A stretch of DNA of 64,000 nt from Lithodes maja. Lineage: Eukaryota > Arthropoda > Malacostraca > Decapoda > Lithodidae. Shown piece after piece: positions 32,176 through 43,863 of this stretch. Both the position numbers and the translations under genes were made by a program. The notes below the pieces were generated by a model that worked only from the letters and a program-made list of their open reading frames with translations, ran no database searches and was not told where the DNA came from. Location of the stretch: assembly GCA_037953745.1 (NCBI GenBank), contig JBAKBP010000200.1, positions 62,001 through 126,000 of the forward strand. Direction: 5' to 3'. How positions within the stretch are numbered: position 1 is the stretch's first letter; each line of letters begins with the position of its first letter.

Positions 32176-34780
32176 AAGACTCGAGATTCTGCGAGGCTAA
32201 TTCCGAAAATATTCAATCAAGTCTCCGTTACCCCCATGAAGTCAGGTTATAGTAATGACAAGACATACCAATAATATATGTTAGTTAGCGGGTGTGTGGA
32301 CTGTGGGGATAGTGGCAGCCCCCACTTTGGACACGAAGACTAAGTAAAGTTAGGTTAGGGTAAGGTAATGCAAATTATCTACTCATAACATGATAAACAA
32401 TTGAACAATAAACTACTGTACTATATTCCTTGAAGAAATAAAAACAAACAATTGTACATAAGGCTGCGGAAAGATTCTTTAGTGATACCCAAGTCATGGC
32501 CGGGATTCCGGGAAATCTATAAATGCACTGTAGGCGGTAGGCCTAGCTGCTGGCTGTACACTTATTAAATTGTACCGGTAATCTGGCTAAAAAGTTACCG
32601 GTATACAAAATGAGAACATAGAGGCAGGGTGCAGATCCCACTTTGGACACTAAGTTTGGACTTTGGTTAGGGTAAGTTATTGCAAATCTTCCACTCATAA
32701 TATAAACTACAATAAAATAAGATACCAGTAGATAAGATACTACTGTAGCCTATTCTGCCTATAGCCTATACCTTGAAAACAAAAACAAACGGTAAGACTG
32801 CGAAAGTATTCTTCAGTGACAGGTCTACCCCTATAATCCCACGGCATGACGGCAAACTGTTATTGTCATAGGCTATAGCCTAGCCAGGGTGTCGAATGAC
32901 GCTGTTTTTTTTAGTGATAACACAAATTAACTTTCTGTATAATGATAAAAACAAATTAATCCTAGCCTAGGCCTAGCCTACGTATTTTTATATTATTATT
33001 TTAAAAGTTAGACATCTAAAATAGGCCTAGGCTTAGGCCTACTGTGTTCCAAAACTCAAGAGCAGCCTAGGCTAGCCTAGGCCTAGCCTAGCCTTACAAA
33101 AAAAAAAAAAAAAAAAAAAAAAACAGGAATGTTGGTCTAGGCTAAGTTTAATATACACTTCCCAGGTCATTTTAACAGTTCTATTGCTTCTATATATCAT
33201 ATAATACACCATAGAGTAAGTTTTTAATAACTAGAAAAAAAGGTCATCTTCTAAATAATTACCATAATTGAGGACCTTTGCCGTTCCCGGGTTAAGAGTG
33301 GGCTCTGAGTCTTAGCCTACCAGAACCAGATTCCCAGCTGCCTAGCTAACCTTATTTTTTACTGTCTTTAACCTCAAATCTTCCTTGATCTTCATTAGCC
33401 TATCAATACATTATACATAGCCCCACTAGTGGGGGCAGTCCTAAGATTGTTGGATAATGGGTTATCCTAAGCCTAATACGCCTAGCCTCAGCCTAGGCTA
33501 CTCATTTCTGCTTCAAATCATCATTATCATCATAGGCCTAGGCTAATACAAGTAGGCCTAGGCTTATCTGAACAAAATAATATGCTTGGCTACTTACAAT
33601 ATTGCTGTTTGGTGCTTGCTAGAAGTCAGGTTTATCCAAAGTATCACCTTGAACTTATACCTTATATACAGTATAATGAGTTCCCCAAGATTAATATGCA
33701 CAATTTTAGAATGTGTAGGGCACTCGCACTTCACATGAAGTCAATGTTATATTCCAGCCCCTTAATTCACTCTATTTTTCCACAAATATATCGGTAAATA
33801 ACAGCTAACACATTTCCAAGTGTTCCACAGTTGATTGGCGGCAAGCTAATTTGACGTCATCATTGGATTATTCTCGTAAACACCACAATGGAAAACATAG
33901 CTGATTTTCGTTCGTTGTTTTCCATGATCCAACCACATAAATACCCCTGAAAAACCAATAATTCATCATAAAATCGTACTAATTTATAGCTTACCTTATG
34001 CCTCAAGGGCTTGCGCTCTTTGTCAAACACATAAAATTTATATTCATTCACTATTTTTAAGAAATTAGAGACCCCATAAAATTAACACATACGAACAAAA
34101 TCGTGTATTTTGTGGGAGTTTAATTGGGATCAGATCAGGATCAGAAAATTAACATTCAAACTTAAATTAATATTTTACATTATTCATTTCAGTGAAATTC
34201 AGTCAATATATTAAACACATGGAGTAGTTTAGTTAATATATACATAGTTTTAGATAAATACCTATTATTATCCTTTAATCTACATATTATTGAGCATTCG
34301 AGTGCCAATAAAATTACGGTAGTTGTGTTCGTCTTGACTCAGCCTTCGGCGCAATATAACATCGGAGTGTAGGGGTACATTGGTTGTTTGTTTGTTTGTT
34401 TGTTTTAGCGGACTCTCCCATCCAGGAGTTCGTTCTATGAACGATGGCAGTTTCCTTATTGTAATATATATTTGTTATATTGGTGCTAAAGTCAGTCACC
34501 TCATCCGAACCGAACAAGTTGTGTTTTCACAGTGTAAACAAATAGCTTTCATGACTTGAGCTCTGGATTTATCCGTCTATATTTACATTAGTAGCTGCAT
34601 TTGGACTTCAATACAGGTGATATATAATAGTTCTAAGATCATAGCCAATGTAGAGTACAGTTTAGAGCAAAGCAACTATCGTTTGATGAGTGTAATGTAG
34701 AAATAGAATGGCAGGTTTAGCGGGGCTCCCGGCCGCCCCGGGAGTCACAGGCTCTTAGCCAATTTCAGTATCAATATTTT
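32176..34780. other. Low-repeat stretch without recognised gene
   Basis: The only 2.6-kb stretch without an identifiable element. It has AGGCCTAGCCT-type low-complexity blocks (32960-33095, 33480-33565), an A tract (33098-33123) and a TTTG run near 34382. Near 33833-33870 a GATTGGCGG (inverted CCAAT), a full TGACGTCA (CRE) and CATTGG lie within 40 bp, a promoter-like cluster. On the minus strand a GTAAGC donor-like site (about 33995) and TTTTTCAG acceptor-like site (about 33952) bracket 48 bp. No protein family is recognised, so no gene is called. Confidence 0.4.
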
Positions 34781-34929
34781 TTTCAGATGTTAGGTTCGGG
34801 ATCACGAAGAAAATGGGCGAATTTTGGCACACTGCATACGATTCGCCACACTCTCGCAATTTTTATGCCTCGAAACATCTGTTACCAGAAATCCCGTGCT
34901 TCAAGTGTTTGCCGACACTTTCAACCGCG

Positions 34930-35070
34930 AGTACTGTATATATGCTATATATATACTGTATATACTATATATATATATACTATATATATATATATATATA
35001 TATACTATACAGTATATATATACTGTATATACTATATATATATATACTATATATATATATACAGTATATA
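34930..35070. repeat. TA-rich array with CTGTATAT variants
   Basis: TA runs interrupted regularly by tactgta and tactata. ORFs across it (Tyr/Ile-rich) are artefacts. 35071-35778 has no recognised gene; 35640-35757 resembles an eroded MITE family 1 right half. Confidence 0.85.
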
Positions 35071-35778
35071 TTTTTTATGCTGTATTGTGTTGTCCCTGTT
35101 CGGGCTTTGTATCGAATCGGCTACCCCCAGCTATAGGGTATGTACCTGAGTATACTGTATACATACATACACTGTACTGTACATACATACACTGTATATG
35201 TATAATTACCAAAATAGAGATCGGAGATTGGAATACTGTACTTAAGACGTTCTGTAAAAACATGATGAATCGTCAAAAGCTTGCTACATGTAGCCCACTG
35301 GGGTTGAGGGCCGTGAGATGACATAAAATAACCAAGAGTTGAATGTGCTTGACCAATCCAGAGACGGGTTTGTAGAACCTCACAATGATTGGTAAACTGT
35401 AAACTGGCTACAGGTCTCCCTCACTATCTGATGCCCAAATTTACGATATTATTATAGATTATTTAGGTGTTTGGGTTTGGCTTTTGGCTGATCCAAGAAC
35501 GCATCCCCATTTATTTTAGGGTTTGCAATACGATTTTTCTAATTAAGATCGGGTTTTCAGGAATGTAACCCAATCGTAAATCGAGGGAAACCTGTATTAG
35601 TAAAAATGTTTTGTTTATAATAGGAAGGAACTGTGGGAGTCAGAGATTTAAGGAGATACACTGGACCCCTAAGGGCCTTCTAAAACATGAAAATTTGTCT
35701 AATGTTAGCCAGAGTAAAGTGGAAATGCGTCATCGAATCCTGAAAAGCTGAAATAGTTACAAAGACAAATACAACACA

Positions 35779-35993
35779 TTAAACCCGTTCATTACCGGTG
35801 ACGTCCTTTTCTTTATATTCTGACAACTTTTTCTTGATTTTATTCCGCTTGGGAGGGACGTCTATTCATTAAAAGGCAACAGACAATTTCCATTAGTCCT
35901 TTTAGCTACCATATATCCTTCCTAAGCTTCATAAAATTGTCTAAATGTAGCTGAAATCAAATAGAAAGACGTCGCCGGTACAGAAGGGGTTAA
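35779..35993. mobile_element. MITE family 1 copy
   Basis: TTAA-bounded, 215 bp, with left arm ttaccggtgacgtccttttc and right arm ccttcctaagcttcataaaa then gacgtcgccggtacagaagg. Its right TTAA (35990-35993) is also the left TTAA of the next copy, so two copies abut head to tail. Confidence 0.8.
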
Positions 35994-36404
35994 CCCCATA
36001 CAGTACCGGTGACGTCTTTTTCATTATATTGTGGCAACTATAAGACTATTTAATTCAGGTTAGAAAGGAACTTTCGCAATAATAAGGCTTCAATCTGTCT
36101 CAACCAATCCTTTTAACTACTTTCTCCTCCCCATCCCACCTAACCTTCCCATATCATCCACTCCCCCCCCTAAAACCCGTCCACCTCTCCTCCCTAACCC
36201 ACCTAACCTTCCCATACCATCCACATCCTCAACTCAACACACCACACCCCATCCTAATCCATTCCAACCCCCATCTCCTGCTCCCCAATCCCCACCCCCA
36301 CCTCACCCATCCCAACCCCCATCCCCTCCCTCACCCCCACCCCCACCCCATCCTCGTGCAGCAGCACCCAACATACATCGTGCACATAACATTAACATTC
36401 TTCA

Positions 36405-36805
36405 ACTGAACATAGATGGCATCAACACAAAGAAACACGAACTCTCACACTTCATCAAACAACACAACATCCACATTGCCATCTGACAAGAAACAAAACT
36501 CTGCACAACACAAAAAACACCCACATTTCATAATTTCACCACCATCAGACAAGACCGGGCTGTCGGCGGGGGCGGTGGACTCATCACCCTGGTACACAAA
36601 GAAATATCATACATAGTAACCAGTGTACAAACCAAATCCCTCCTCCCCCCAAATGATAACACAACAGAAATACAATCAATTAAAATACGCACTGGCAACA
36701 ACTCCAACATAACCATCATAAACACATACATCCCTCCCCAAACATCCCCTACAGTACCAAATGAATACAGACCACACTTACAACACATCACAAACACCCC
36801 ACACA
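36405..36805 (+). pseudogene. 2A-family LINE endonuclease, N-terminal part
   Basis: Reads LQLNIDGINTKKHELSHF, then a TGA replacing a Leu codon just before QETKL (about 36486). It continues with the VGGGGGLITLVHKEISYIV block and the start of the IINTYIP strand. The nonsense codon shows this copy was non-functional or became so. It is separated from its C-terminal part by the inner LINE. Confidence 0.75.
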
Positions 36806-37081
36806 CCCCACACAGTCACAGTCAGACCGTGGTGGAGGGCGGACGTGCTTGAGACAGCTGATTCAGCCAGCGCCTGTTTGGTGGTTTGGTATTTTTGTAG
36901 CGTTCATAATTATGTGTTGTCCTTTTGTTTATTAATTATAATTTAAATGCAATTAGTGAATATACTCCCTAGTTAAAACAGGTGAGAGTTGAGTTTGATT
37001 TGAGTAGGAAAGAAAAAGTAATGGATATTCCCACCGAAACTTGTGGAGCCGAACAGGTGTAAACAAAGGCCAGCTGGCAGT

Positions 37082-38191
37082 ATGGCCAGCGGTGGGAGGA
37101 ACCGGCTCAGCCTGCCCCCAAGCAGGGTAACCAGAGACCCTTATGATCGTGATCATGAGGTATTTGATATTTCAGGGTTCTCAGAGGAGGGAGTAGCAAT
37201 ATCTGCATTTGCGGTGAGGTTGAATAAACTGGAGCGGAAGCTAGAGGAACAGGAGACAAAAAGCTTAGATTATGAACGAAGAGAAAAAAGAATGGCAAAC
37301 CAAATTGGTATTTTGAAGGATGAGAATTACGTGTTAAGGGTTTGTATTAGCGAAATGCAGGAAGAAATGGACAGGATGAAGAAAGATATGAAGGATGTTG
37401 AATTAAAGAAGGATGAATTTCAAAAGAACGAGGAGGTAAGGAATTTGAAATTTTCGGAGATAGTAAAGGAGCAACAGATACATAGGCAGGGAGGTAACTT
37501 TGAAAAGGATGTAGTTAAGGTAATTAGACAGAAGGAAAATCTAGTGAGGGAGACTGCTGGAAGAAGGAAATGTATTGTGATAAGAGGAGATAAGGAGAAA
37601 CACAATGTAAAGAGAGAGGAGAGAAGTGGGATAGAGAGAGACCGAGTGAGGGAGATTCTACAGGTAGTGGACGAGGGTGTGAGAGAGTGGGAGAATGAAA
37701 TTGAAGACATGCATAGAATTGGAAAATATAAACAAGAGTCTAGCTTGTCTAGGCCAATGAAAGTGCAGTTTCGCACAGTAGGAATAGTAGAGGAAATCAT
37801 GAATAATAAATGGAGGTTGAAAGATAAGGATTGTCTGAAGCATATTTACATCGAAAAAGACTTGGACTTAGATGAAAGAAACAAAATGAAAAGTTTGAGG
37901 GATGAGGTGAAGGAATTGAATGCCAAAAGAACAGAACAAGAAGTGGATTTTTTTTATTGGAGACTGGTAGGAACGAAGAAGAGGAAATGGTTCATCAAAA
38001 GCCCACAGAGGAAGACGGAGGGGCAAACAGAGAACTTAGGGATGAACGGTCGGACAGGGGAAGCGAGTACCAGTACCGAAGGACAGGAGGGAGAGACTGG
38101 TGTAAACCAGGAACAAGTGAGAGGAACAGGGCAGGTGGAGAGCACGGGGGAGCAAGGGAGAGAAGGTGGAGTGGAAGCGGGGGGGGAGTAG
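37082..38191 (+). CDS. Inner LINE ORF1: coiled-coil RNA-binding protein
   Basis: The ATG at 37082 (MASGGRNRLS) is chosen; the open frame upstream has no earlier ATG. About 369 residues. A coiled coil runs from about residue 35 to 140 (LERKLEEQETKSL ... MQEEMDRMKKDMKDVELKK). A basic central part follows (RKCIVIRGDKEKHNV, DMHRIGKY, PMKVQFRTV), resembling the ORF1 type with an RRM-like fold and the C-terminal FYWRLVGTKKRKWFIK block. The last 60 residues are Gly/Glu/Thr-rich. By analogy it would package element RNA. It overlaps ORF2 in the -1 frame; a T8 run at 37948-37955 lies inside the overlap. Confidence 0.8.
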   Translation: MASGGRNRLSLPPSRVTRDPYDRDHEVFDISGFSEEGVAISAFAVRLNKLERKLEEQETKSLDYERREKRMANQIGILKDENYVLRVCISEMQEEMDRMKKDMKDVELKKDEFQKNEEVRNLKFSEIVKEQQIHRQGGNFEKDVVKVIRQKENLVRETAGRRKCIVIRGDKEKHNVKREERSGIERDRVREILQVVDEGVREWENEIEDMHRIGKYKQESSLSRPMKVQFRTVGIVEEIMNNKWRLKDKDCLKHIYIEKDLDLDERNKMKSLRDEVKELNAKRTEQEVDFFYWRLVGTKKRKWFIKSPQRKTEGQTENLGMNGRTGEASTSTEGQEGETGVNQEQVRGTGQVESTGEQGREGGVEAGGE

Positions 38192-41067
38192 AGTCTGGGA
38201 ATATTAGGGAAAGAGAAAAAAAGAAAGGTGTAAGAAGGGGGGAGATGAAGCTGATGTATAGTAATGTGGATGGCTTGCTGTCTAAGAAATTAGAATTGAA
38301 TGACTATATTGAGAAATATAAACCACATATGATGTGCTTAGCAGAAACAAAGTTGAGAGGTGGTACTGAATTGGGAGTGTTGGGATGGGAAGGGTACAAT
38401 GTGTGGAGAAAAGATAGAGAAGGAAAAGTGGGCGGTGGAGTGTTAATAATGACTGACAGAAATATAGAAGCAAGTGAGATTAACCTAGGCAATAATAGAT
38501 CAGAAATTATAGCAGTGACAATAAAAGACAAGGACAACAAAGCAACTGATATAGCAGTGGCTTATATACCACCACAAACTAGAGCATGGAAGCGGGATAA
38601 ATATGATCAACTAATCACGGAATCTCTAGATGCACTAAAAATACTTTTTAATAGGAGAAATAAATTATTATTAACAGGTGATTTCAATTGTAAGGAAGTC
38701 AATTGGGAAGGGTTAGATGCGGGAAATAATAATGAATCTTGGGGCAGTAAATTATTGAATCTAGTAACAGAAAACATGTTAACACAACATGTTAGAGAAA
38801 ACACACGAATCAGAGGGATGGATGAACCATCCAGGCTGGACCTAGTCTTCACCAGTGATCCACATGATGTTAGAAAGATAAATTATCGTTGTCCCTTGGG
38901 AAAAAGTGATCACAAGATATTAGAAATGGAGATGGATTTGGGGAAAAATGAGGAGAGAAAGGAAGGACATAAAATAAATAGATACAATTATGCTAAAACT
39001 GATTTTAAATCATTGAAACATTATTTCCAAAGTATAAATTGGAAGGAACTAGAAAGCCTGGAAATGGTTCAAGACAAATATAGACTTTTCCTGAAAGTAT
39101 ATGAAGAAGGGATACATAAATATGTCCCAAGGTTCCAATCAGGGGTAAAGAAGGAAAAAGAATGGTTCAATATAAGATGTAGTAAGGCACAGGATAGAAG
39201 AAACCGAGCCTGGAATATAGCACGGAAGAGACATAGTGAAAATAACTGGAATAAGTACAAGGAGAAAAGAAATGAATACGTAAAGATACGACGCGAGGAA
39301 CAATATAAATATGAAAGGAATATTGTAGAGAAGTGCAAAAATGAGCCAAAACTATTTTATAGATTTGTAAATGGAAAAATAAAAACAAAAGAAGGTATTG
39401 TCAGACTAAGAGTTGGAACAAACAGCTATGAGAAAGATAAAGAATTGTGTGAAGTTATGAATGAAAAGCTTCAGTCAGTGTTTGTAAAAGAGGAGGAGTT
39501 TATAGAACCTAATAGAGAAATGAGAACACCACAGATGCCTGAAATGAAAGTGACAAAAAGTGAAGTGCTGAAATTGATGCAGGATTTGGACGTGAGAAAA
39601 TCAATGGGACCAGATGGAGTGGCTGGATGGATCCTCAAAGAATGTGCGGAAGAGTTAGTGGAACCAATCTATGAAATCATCAAATCTTCACTGAATGAGG
39701 GAGACCTGCCAGTGGAATGGAAGAGAGCTAACATAGTACCAATTTACAAAGGAGGAGACAGAGAAAATCCGCTTAACTACAGACCGGTGTCCCTCACCAG
39801 CATTGTTTGTAAAATTTGTGAGAAAATTATAAGGAAAAAGTGGACACACTTCATTGAGGGACAGGGGGTGCTTAGCGAGAAACAATTTGGATTCAGGGAA
39901 GGGAGATCTTGTGTATCTAATTTATTAAGCTTTTATAGCAGAGTTGTAGATGTTACACAGGAGAGAGAGGGATGGGTTGACTGTGTTTACCTGGACCTGA
40001 AAAAGGCCTTTGACAGGGTGCCTCACAAAAGGTTATTGTGGAAATTGCAGGTTGTTGGAGGTGTACATGGTAGGATGTTAAAATGGATGGAAAACTTTTT
40101 AATAGGAAGAGAAATGAGGACCACGATACGAGACGAATATTCACAGTGGAGGAGTGTGACGAGCGGAGTACCACAGGGATCAGTGTTGGGTCCGATAATG
40201 TTCCTACTTTATGTAAACGACATGCCAGAAAACTTGAATAGTCATATGAATATGTTTGCGGATGACGCTAAGATCATGAAGAATGTCACCTGTATAGAAA
40301 GTTGTCAGGATCTTCAAAAGGACCTAGATGAGTTGCACAGATGGAGCCAAACCTGGAAAATGAGTTTCAATGCAGAAAAGTGTCATGTTTTGGAAGTGGG
40401 AACAAGTGAGATAAGGCCAAGCTGGGTGTACAAATTAGGAACTGAAATAATCGGCAAAACACGGCATGAGAAGGACCTTGGAGTGATAATACAAGATGAT
40501 CTATCCCCGGAGAAGCATATTAACATGATCATTGGAGGAGCATATGGAATAATAACCAATATGAGAGTGGCATTTAACTATTTGGATGAAGAAATGTTAA
40601 GAAAATTGATAATGACTATGATAAGACCAAGATTAGAATATGCAGCAGTGATATGGTCACCACATTTGAAAAAACATATAAACAAATTAGAGAAAGTCCA
40701 AAGGATAGCAACGAAGATGATCCCAAGATTGAAGGAGTTGACATATGAGGAAAGACTTAAGACACTACAACTGCCTACCTTGAAAGAGAGAAGGGAACGA
40801 GGCGACTTAATAACGATGTTCAAGGGAGTAAAAAGTTTGGAACGAGTAGATAGGGAAGATCTATTCGTGAGGGATAATGGAAGGACAAGAGGGCACGAGT
40901 TTAAGCTGAGGAAGGGCAGATGTCGTAAGGACACAAAGAAATTCAGCTTCCCATATAGGAGTATAGAGACTTGGAACAACTTGGAGGAGGAGGTGGTGAG
41001 AGCGAGGAACATTAACATGTTCAAATCTAGGTTGGATAAAAGTAAATATGGAAATAGGGCAACATAA
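37987..41067 (+). CDS. Inner LINE ORF2: endonuclease-reverse transcriptase
   Basis: The frame is open from 37906. The first ATG is 37987; the ATG at 38245 (MKLMYSNVDGL), at the start of the endonuclease fold, is an equally good start. APE-type endonuclease (38245-38940): LAETKL, VGGGVLI, AYIPPQ, LTGDFNCKEVNW and GKSDHKI. RT: SMGPDGVAGW, NYRPVSLTSIVCK, FGFREGRSCVSNLLSF, YLDLKKAFDRVPH, GVPQGSVLGP and catalytic FADDAK near 40254. The thumb and C-terminal block (LGVIIQDDLSPEKH, RLEYAAVIWSPH, RGDLITMFK) end in GNRAT. It has the full expected domain set with no stop, so enzymatic activity is plausible. Clade: CR1-like by tail and thumb (inference). Confidence 0.92.
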   Translation: MVHQKPTEEDGGANRELRDERSDRGSEYQYRRTGGRDWCKPGTSERNRAGGEHGGARERRWSGSGGGVESGNIREREKKKGVRRGEMKLMYSNVDGLLSKKLELNDYIEKYKPHMMCLAETKLRGGTELGVLGWEGYNVWRKDREGKVGGGVLIMTDRNIEASEINLGNNRSEIIAVTIKDKDNKATDIAVAYIPPQTRAWKRDKYDQLITESLDALKILFNRRNKLLLTGDFNCKEVNWEGLDAGNNNESWGSKLLNLVTENMLTQHVRENTRIRGMDEPSRLDLVFTSDPHDVRKINYRCPLGKSDHKILEMEMDLGKNEERKEGHKINRYNYAKTDFKSLKHYFQSINWKELESLEMVQDKYRLFLKVYEEGIHKYVPRFQSGVKKEKEWFNIRCSKAQDRRNRAWNIARKRHSENNWNKYKEKRNEYVKIRREEQYKYERNIVEKCKNEPKLFYRFVNGKIKTKEGIVRLRVGTNSYEKDKELCEVMNEKLQSVFVKEEEFIEPNREMRTPQMPEMKVTKSEVLKLMQDLDVRKSMGPDGVAGWILKECAEELVEPIYEIIKSSLNEGDLPVEWKRANIVPIYKGGDRENPLNYRPVSLTSIVCKICEKIIRKKWTHFIEGQGVLSEKQFGFREGRSCVSNLLSFYSRVVDVTQEREGWVDCVYLDLKKAFDRVPHKRLLWKLQVVGGVHGRMLKWMENFLIGREMRTTIRDEYSQWRSVTSGVPQGSVLGPIMFLLYVNDMPENLNSHMNMFADDAKIMKNVTCIESCQDLQKDLDELHRWSQTWKMSFNAEKCHVLEVGTSEIRPSWVYKLGTEIIGKTRHEKDLGVIIQDDLSPEKHINMIIGGAYGIITNMRVAFNYLDEEMLRKLIMTMIRPRLEYAAVIWSPHLKKHINKLEKVQRIATKMIPRLKELTYEERLKTLQLPTLKERRERGDLITMFKGVKSLERVDREDLFVRDNGRTRGHEFKLRKGRCRKDTKKFSFPYRSIETWNNLEEEVVRARNINMFKSRLDKSKYGNRAT

Positions 41068-41226
41068 GTTATGATATGTTAGTCCAAAATACTGGGAACT
41101 GGGAATATCCATTACGATACTTGTCTAAGTAAAATGGATTGATTATAAAGTAACTAAGACAGGACAACACGAGCGCTGCTCAATTCCTGTAAACTACAAA
41201 TAGGTAAATACAAATAGGTAAATACA

Positions 41227-42124
41227 CACCCCACACATCATCCTGGGTGGTGACTTCAACGCCAAGACGTCGGCCTGGTTTGTCGACAACCCCGACACAG
41301 ACAGAGGGCTGGTACTACAAAACCAAACCGATAACCTCATCATCCTTAACGACATCCATCAACATACCCATATTCCTCACCAAGCCCTCTATAACCCATC
41401 ATCTCCAGACATCACCTTTTGCTCCCCAGAACTCACCCCCACAACATCCTGGAGGGTGGTCAGAACCTTAGGCTCTGACCACCTCCCGATCATTATCACC
41501 ACCAAAACCAGACTCACCCCAGCTAGCCACAAACACACATACACCAATTATAAAAGAGCTAACTGGGAAGCATTCACAAATGAGACAGAACAACACTTCA
41601 CAACTCTAAACAGTACACCCATCACTAACATCAACAATGCTGTACACATACTCAATAAAACTATCCAAAACGCTGACAAGAAACACATTCCAAGAGGTAA
41701 CAGGAAAAGACACAACCCCAACTTCACACCAGAAATTCAAAACCTCATCAGACAACGCGACATACTGAAACACTCCCCAGCACCCCACACACAAGACATC
41801 ACACAACAAATTCAAGCACTCAACACCCAAACTAACAACAAAATACAAGAACAACAAAAACTAAATTGGAATAACTTCCTACAAACACTTGATCACAAAA
41901 CAAACCCCAAAAAACTCTACAAAACACTAAACAGCATCACACTTTCCAACAGCAACACAACACAATCACATGCTGCAATCACAACAACAGACTCTACTCC
42001 TTCATGTAAACAACAAGCAAACACTCTCATCAATCACTTTTCACATGTCAGCCACCTAAAACCTCACAAAGACGACCGACGTGTCATCCGACGTAAGAGA
42101 CAATTCCCCACAGACCCTGACTAT
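41227..42124 (+). pseudogene. 2A-family LINE endonuclease C-part and linker
   Basis: Reads GGDFNAKTSAWFVDN, then SPDITFCSPE and GSDHLPIIITT, completing the endonuclease. A Asn/Thr/Gln-rich linker follows (KRANWEAFTNETEQHF ... HIPRGNRKRHNPNFTPEI ... NPKKLYKTLNSI). The frame is open from about 41232 to the LTR insertion at 42124, where the codons for TDPDY stop. In copy 1 the same frame continues directly into TPFTNHQTK. Confidence 0.8.
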
Positions 42125-43680
42125 TGTCAGGGATATTGTGTCATATTGCTTTGATAGGTGTGAATAATCTGGTTAGGCTGTCTGATCATAGATGGCGTCG
42201 TTCATGAGAGCGAGTGTTGTGTGTGTGTGTGTGTGTGTGTATGCGTTGGTGAGTTTCAATTTTGGATTCGATGCTTTACGAGACTATGTGATACTGTACA
42301 GGTATGCGTGCTAGTGTAGATTGATTCATTTGAGTTTCAGATGGTTTGTTAGTGTAAGTGATAGTTGTATAATTCAATTCTTATTTTCTTTGAGGTGGGT
42401 GTTCGGGGTATCGAATATTGATTCAGTGTGTGTTTTGACTTTTATGAATTATTGAGAGGTGATTTGGTAGAGGACTTAATTCAGTCAGTCAGTACATTCC
42501 CAGCACACAAGGATTACAGTCTCTTCAGCTACTAGTGAGTGTTGGTGCTACATATAGTGAATTGCTTAAGAGTGAAGTATTAGTGATGGTGTCTGACAGT
42601 GATGATTTTCTTCTGTGATTGTATTTGTCAGTATCATAATACTTTACGTCTTTACGGTGTCATTTCCTAAGTGTTTTCTTTCTTTGCTTCCTAGCGGTGT
42701 AGCGTGTGTGTGCTGGGGGTCTGCCACCAGAGCTCTTACTTATGAATTTTGACCAGGATCTTGCCCATGATATATGCCAAGAATCTAACCTTAGTCCGAT
42801 CCTGATGTGGCCGTTTCGGTCTACCTGGTGCTTTGACCGAGCGGACTCATCCGTGAACGAGTGTGGGCTGGTTCTGTTTGGTCTAAGGCGAGTGTAGGAC
42901 TTGGATGAGGGAGAGCGTTGGTTACACTTCGAGCCCTGCAGCTGTTGACGGGTCCAGGATCGGCATACAAGTACTGTGTGGTGACGCCAGGTTGCCTTGT
43001 GGGAGCCCTCACGTATAGTTCTCAGGGCTGTACTGCAGTTTCTCAGCCTGTGTGCGCCCGGACAGCCAGGAGTTCAAGTCAACCAGTGAAGAGGAGGGGG
43101 ACTTCTATATTCATCATTTCCTTGCATTCCCTCTGGAGACCTATGCCGTATTAGCCTACCTTAGGACAGCCAGGAGTTCAAGTCAACCAGTGAAGAGGAG
43201 GGGGACTTCTATATTCATCATTACTTTTCATTCCTTTTTGAGACCTTAGCAGTAATGGTCTACTTTGGGACCCTCTCGTAGTCTACTTAAAGTTGTCATT
43301 AAAAGTTGTCATTCAAGTTGTCATTCATGTGTCATTCAAGTTGTCATTCATGTAGTCATACTTATTTGAAAGTTAATTAATTGACCACAAACTAATTAGC
43401 CCTAAGATATTCACCACTGCACCCTTCTTTATAATGCGAATGTCTTTTAGTGTGAATTTGGGTGAATGGTGTGAATGTATGTAAAATAATGTTATGGGTT
43501 TCTTTTTTCATTATTTGTAATATATATATTTTATAATATACTTTTGAGGTTATGTATTTTCTATCACTAATCCTTATCTTATGTAGGCTAAGAGAATGAG
43601 TTGTTAATTTATCGAGTGTATATCAAGTTACTCTGAAATCACGTAACCTACCTAGAATATCATAAGTGATTTCCTTGACA
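42125..43680 (+). repeat. 5' LTR
   Basis: 1556 bp with TGTCA...TGACA inverted ends. It contains a GT run (about 42219-42240), a ~105-bp tandem duplication beginning acagccaggagttcaagtca (about 43062 and 43166), and clustered gttgtcattcaa-type short repeats (43293-43350). Promoter and polyadenylation signals were not pinpointed. Confidence 0.93.
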
Positions 43681-43863
43681 GTGGCGCAGTGTGTAGGATA
43701 CTCATTCTCTTGTCCTGAGATTAGTATACTGTATGTTAAGAGCTCTGGTTGGTGTTTAATTATATCTTCTTCTTTTTTTAGGAGCTGTTGTCCCATCAAT
43801 GTCTGGGGGTGTCCTGCTGAATGAGTTTGAGTTTCTTTGTGATTAGTATTATCCCTTCTAGCC

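Larger units (their letters stand above)
36806..41226 (+). mobile_element. Apparently intact two-ORF LINE (inner)
   Basis: A 4.4-kb element flanked by an 11-bp target duplication, caccccacaca, at 36795-36805 and 41227-41237. It has a short 5' UTR, ORF1 and an overlapping ORF2 without stops. The 3' UTR is ~150 bp and its tail has two copies of aaataggtaaatac (about 41200-41226). Small 3' repeats of this type are typical of CR1-group LINEs. The empty site in copy 1 of the 2A-family LINE matches. No disabling change was found. Confidence 0.88.

Noticed and set aside
33582..34051. Short ORFs of 63-71 codons near the CRE-like site as host exons
   Set aside because: No recognisable domain; the splice-like signals could be chance. 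Kept only as a weak finding.
42706..43250. Small ORFs within the LTRs (also at 47717-48260)
   Set aside because: Identical in both LTRs, not in frame with gag, and no known LTR-encoded product matches.
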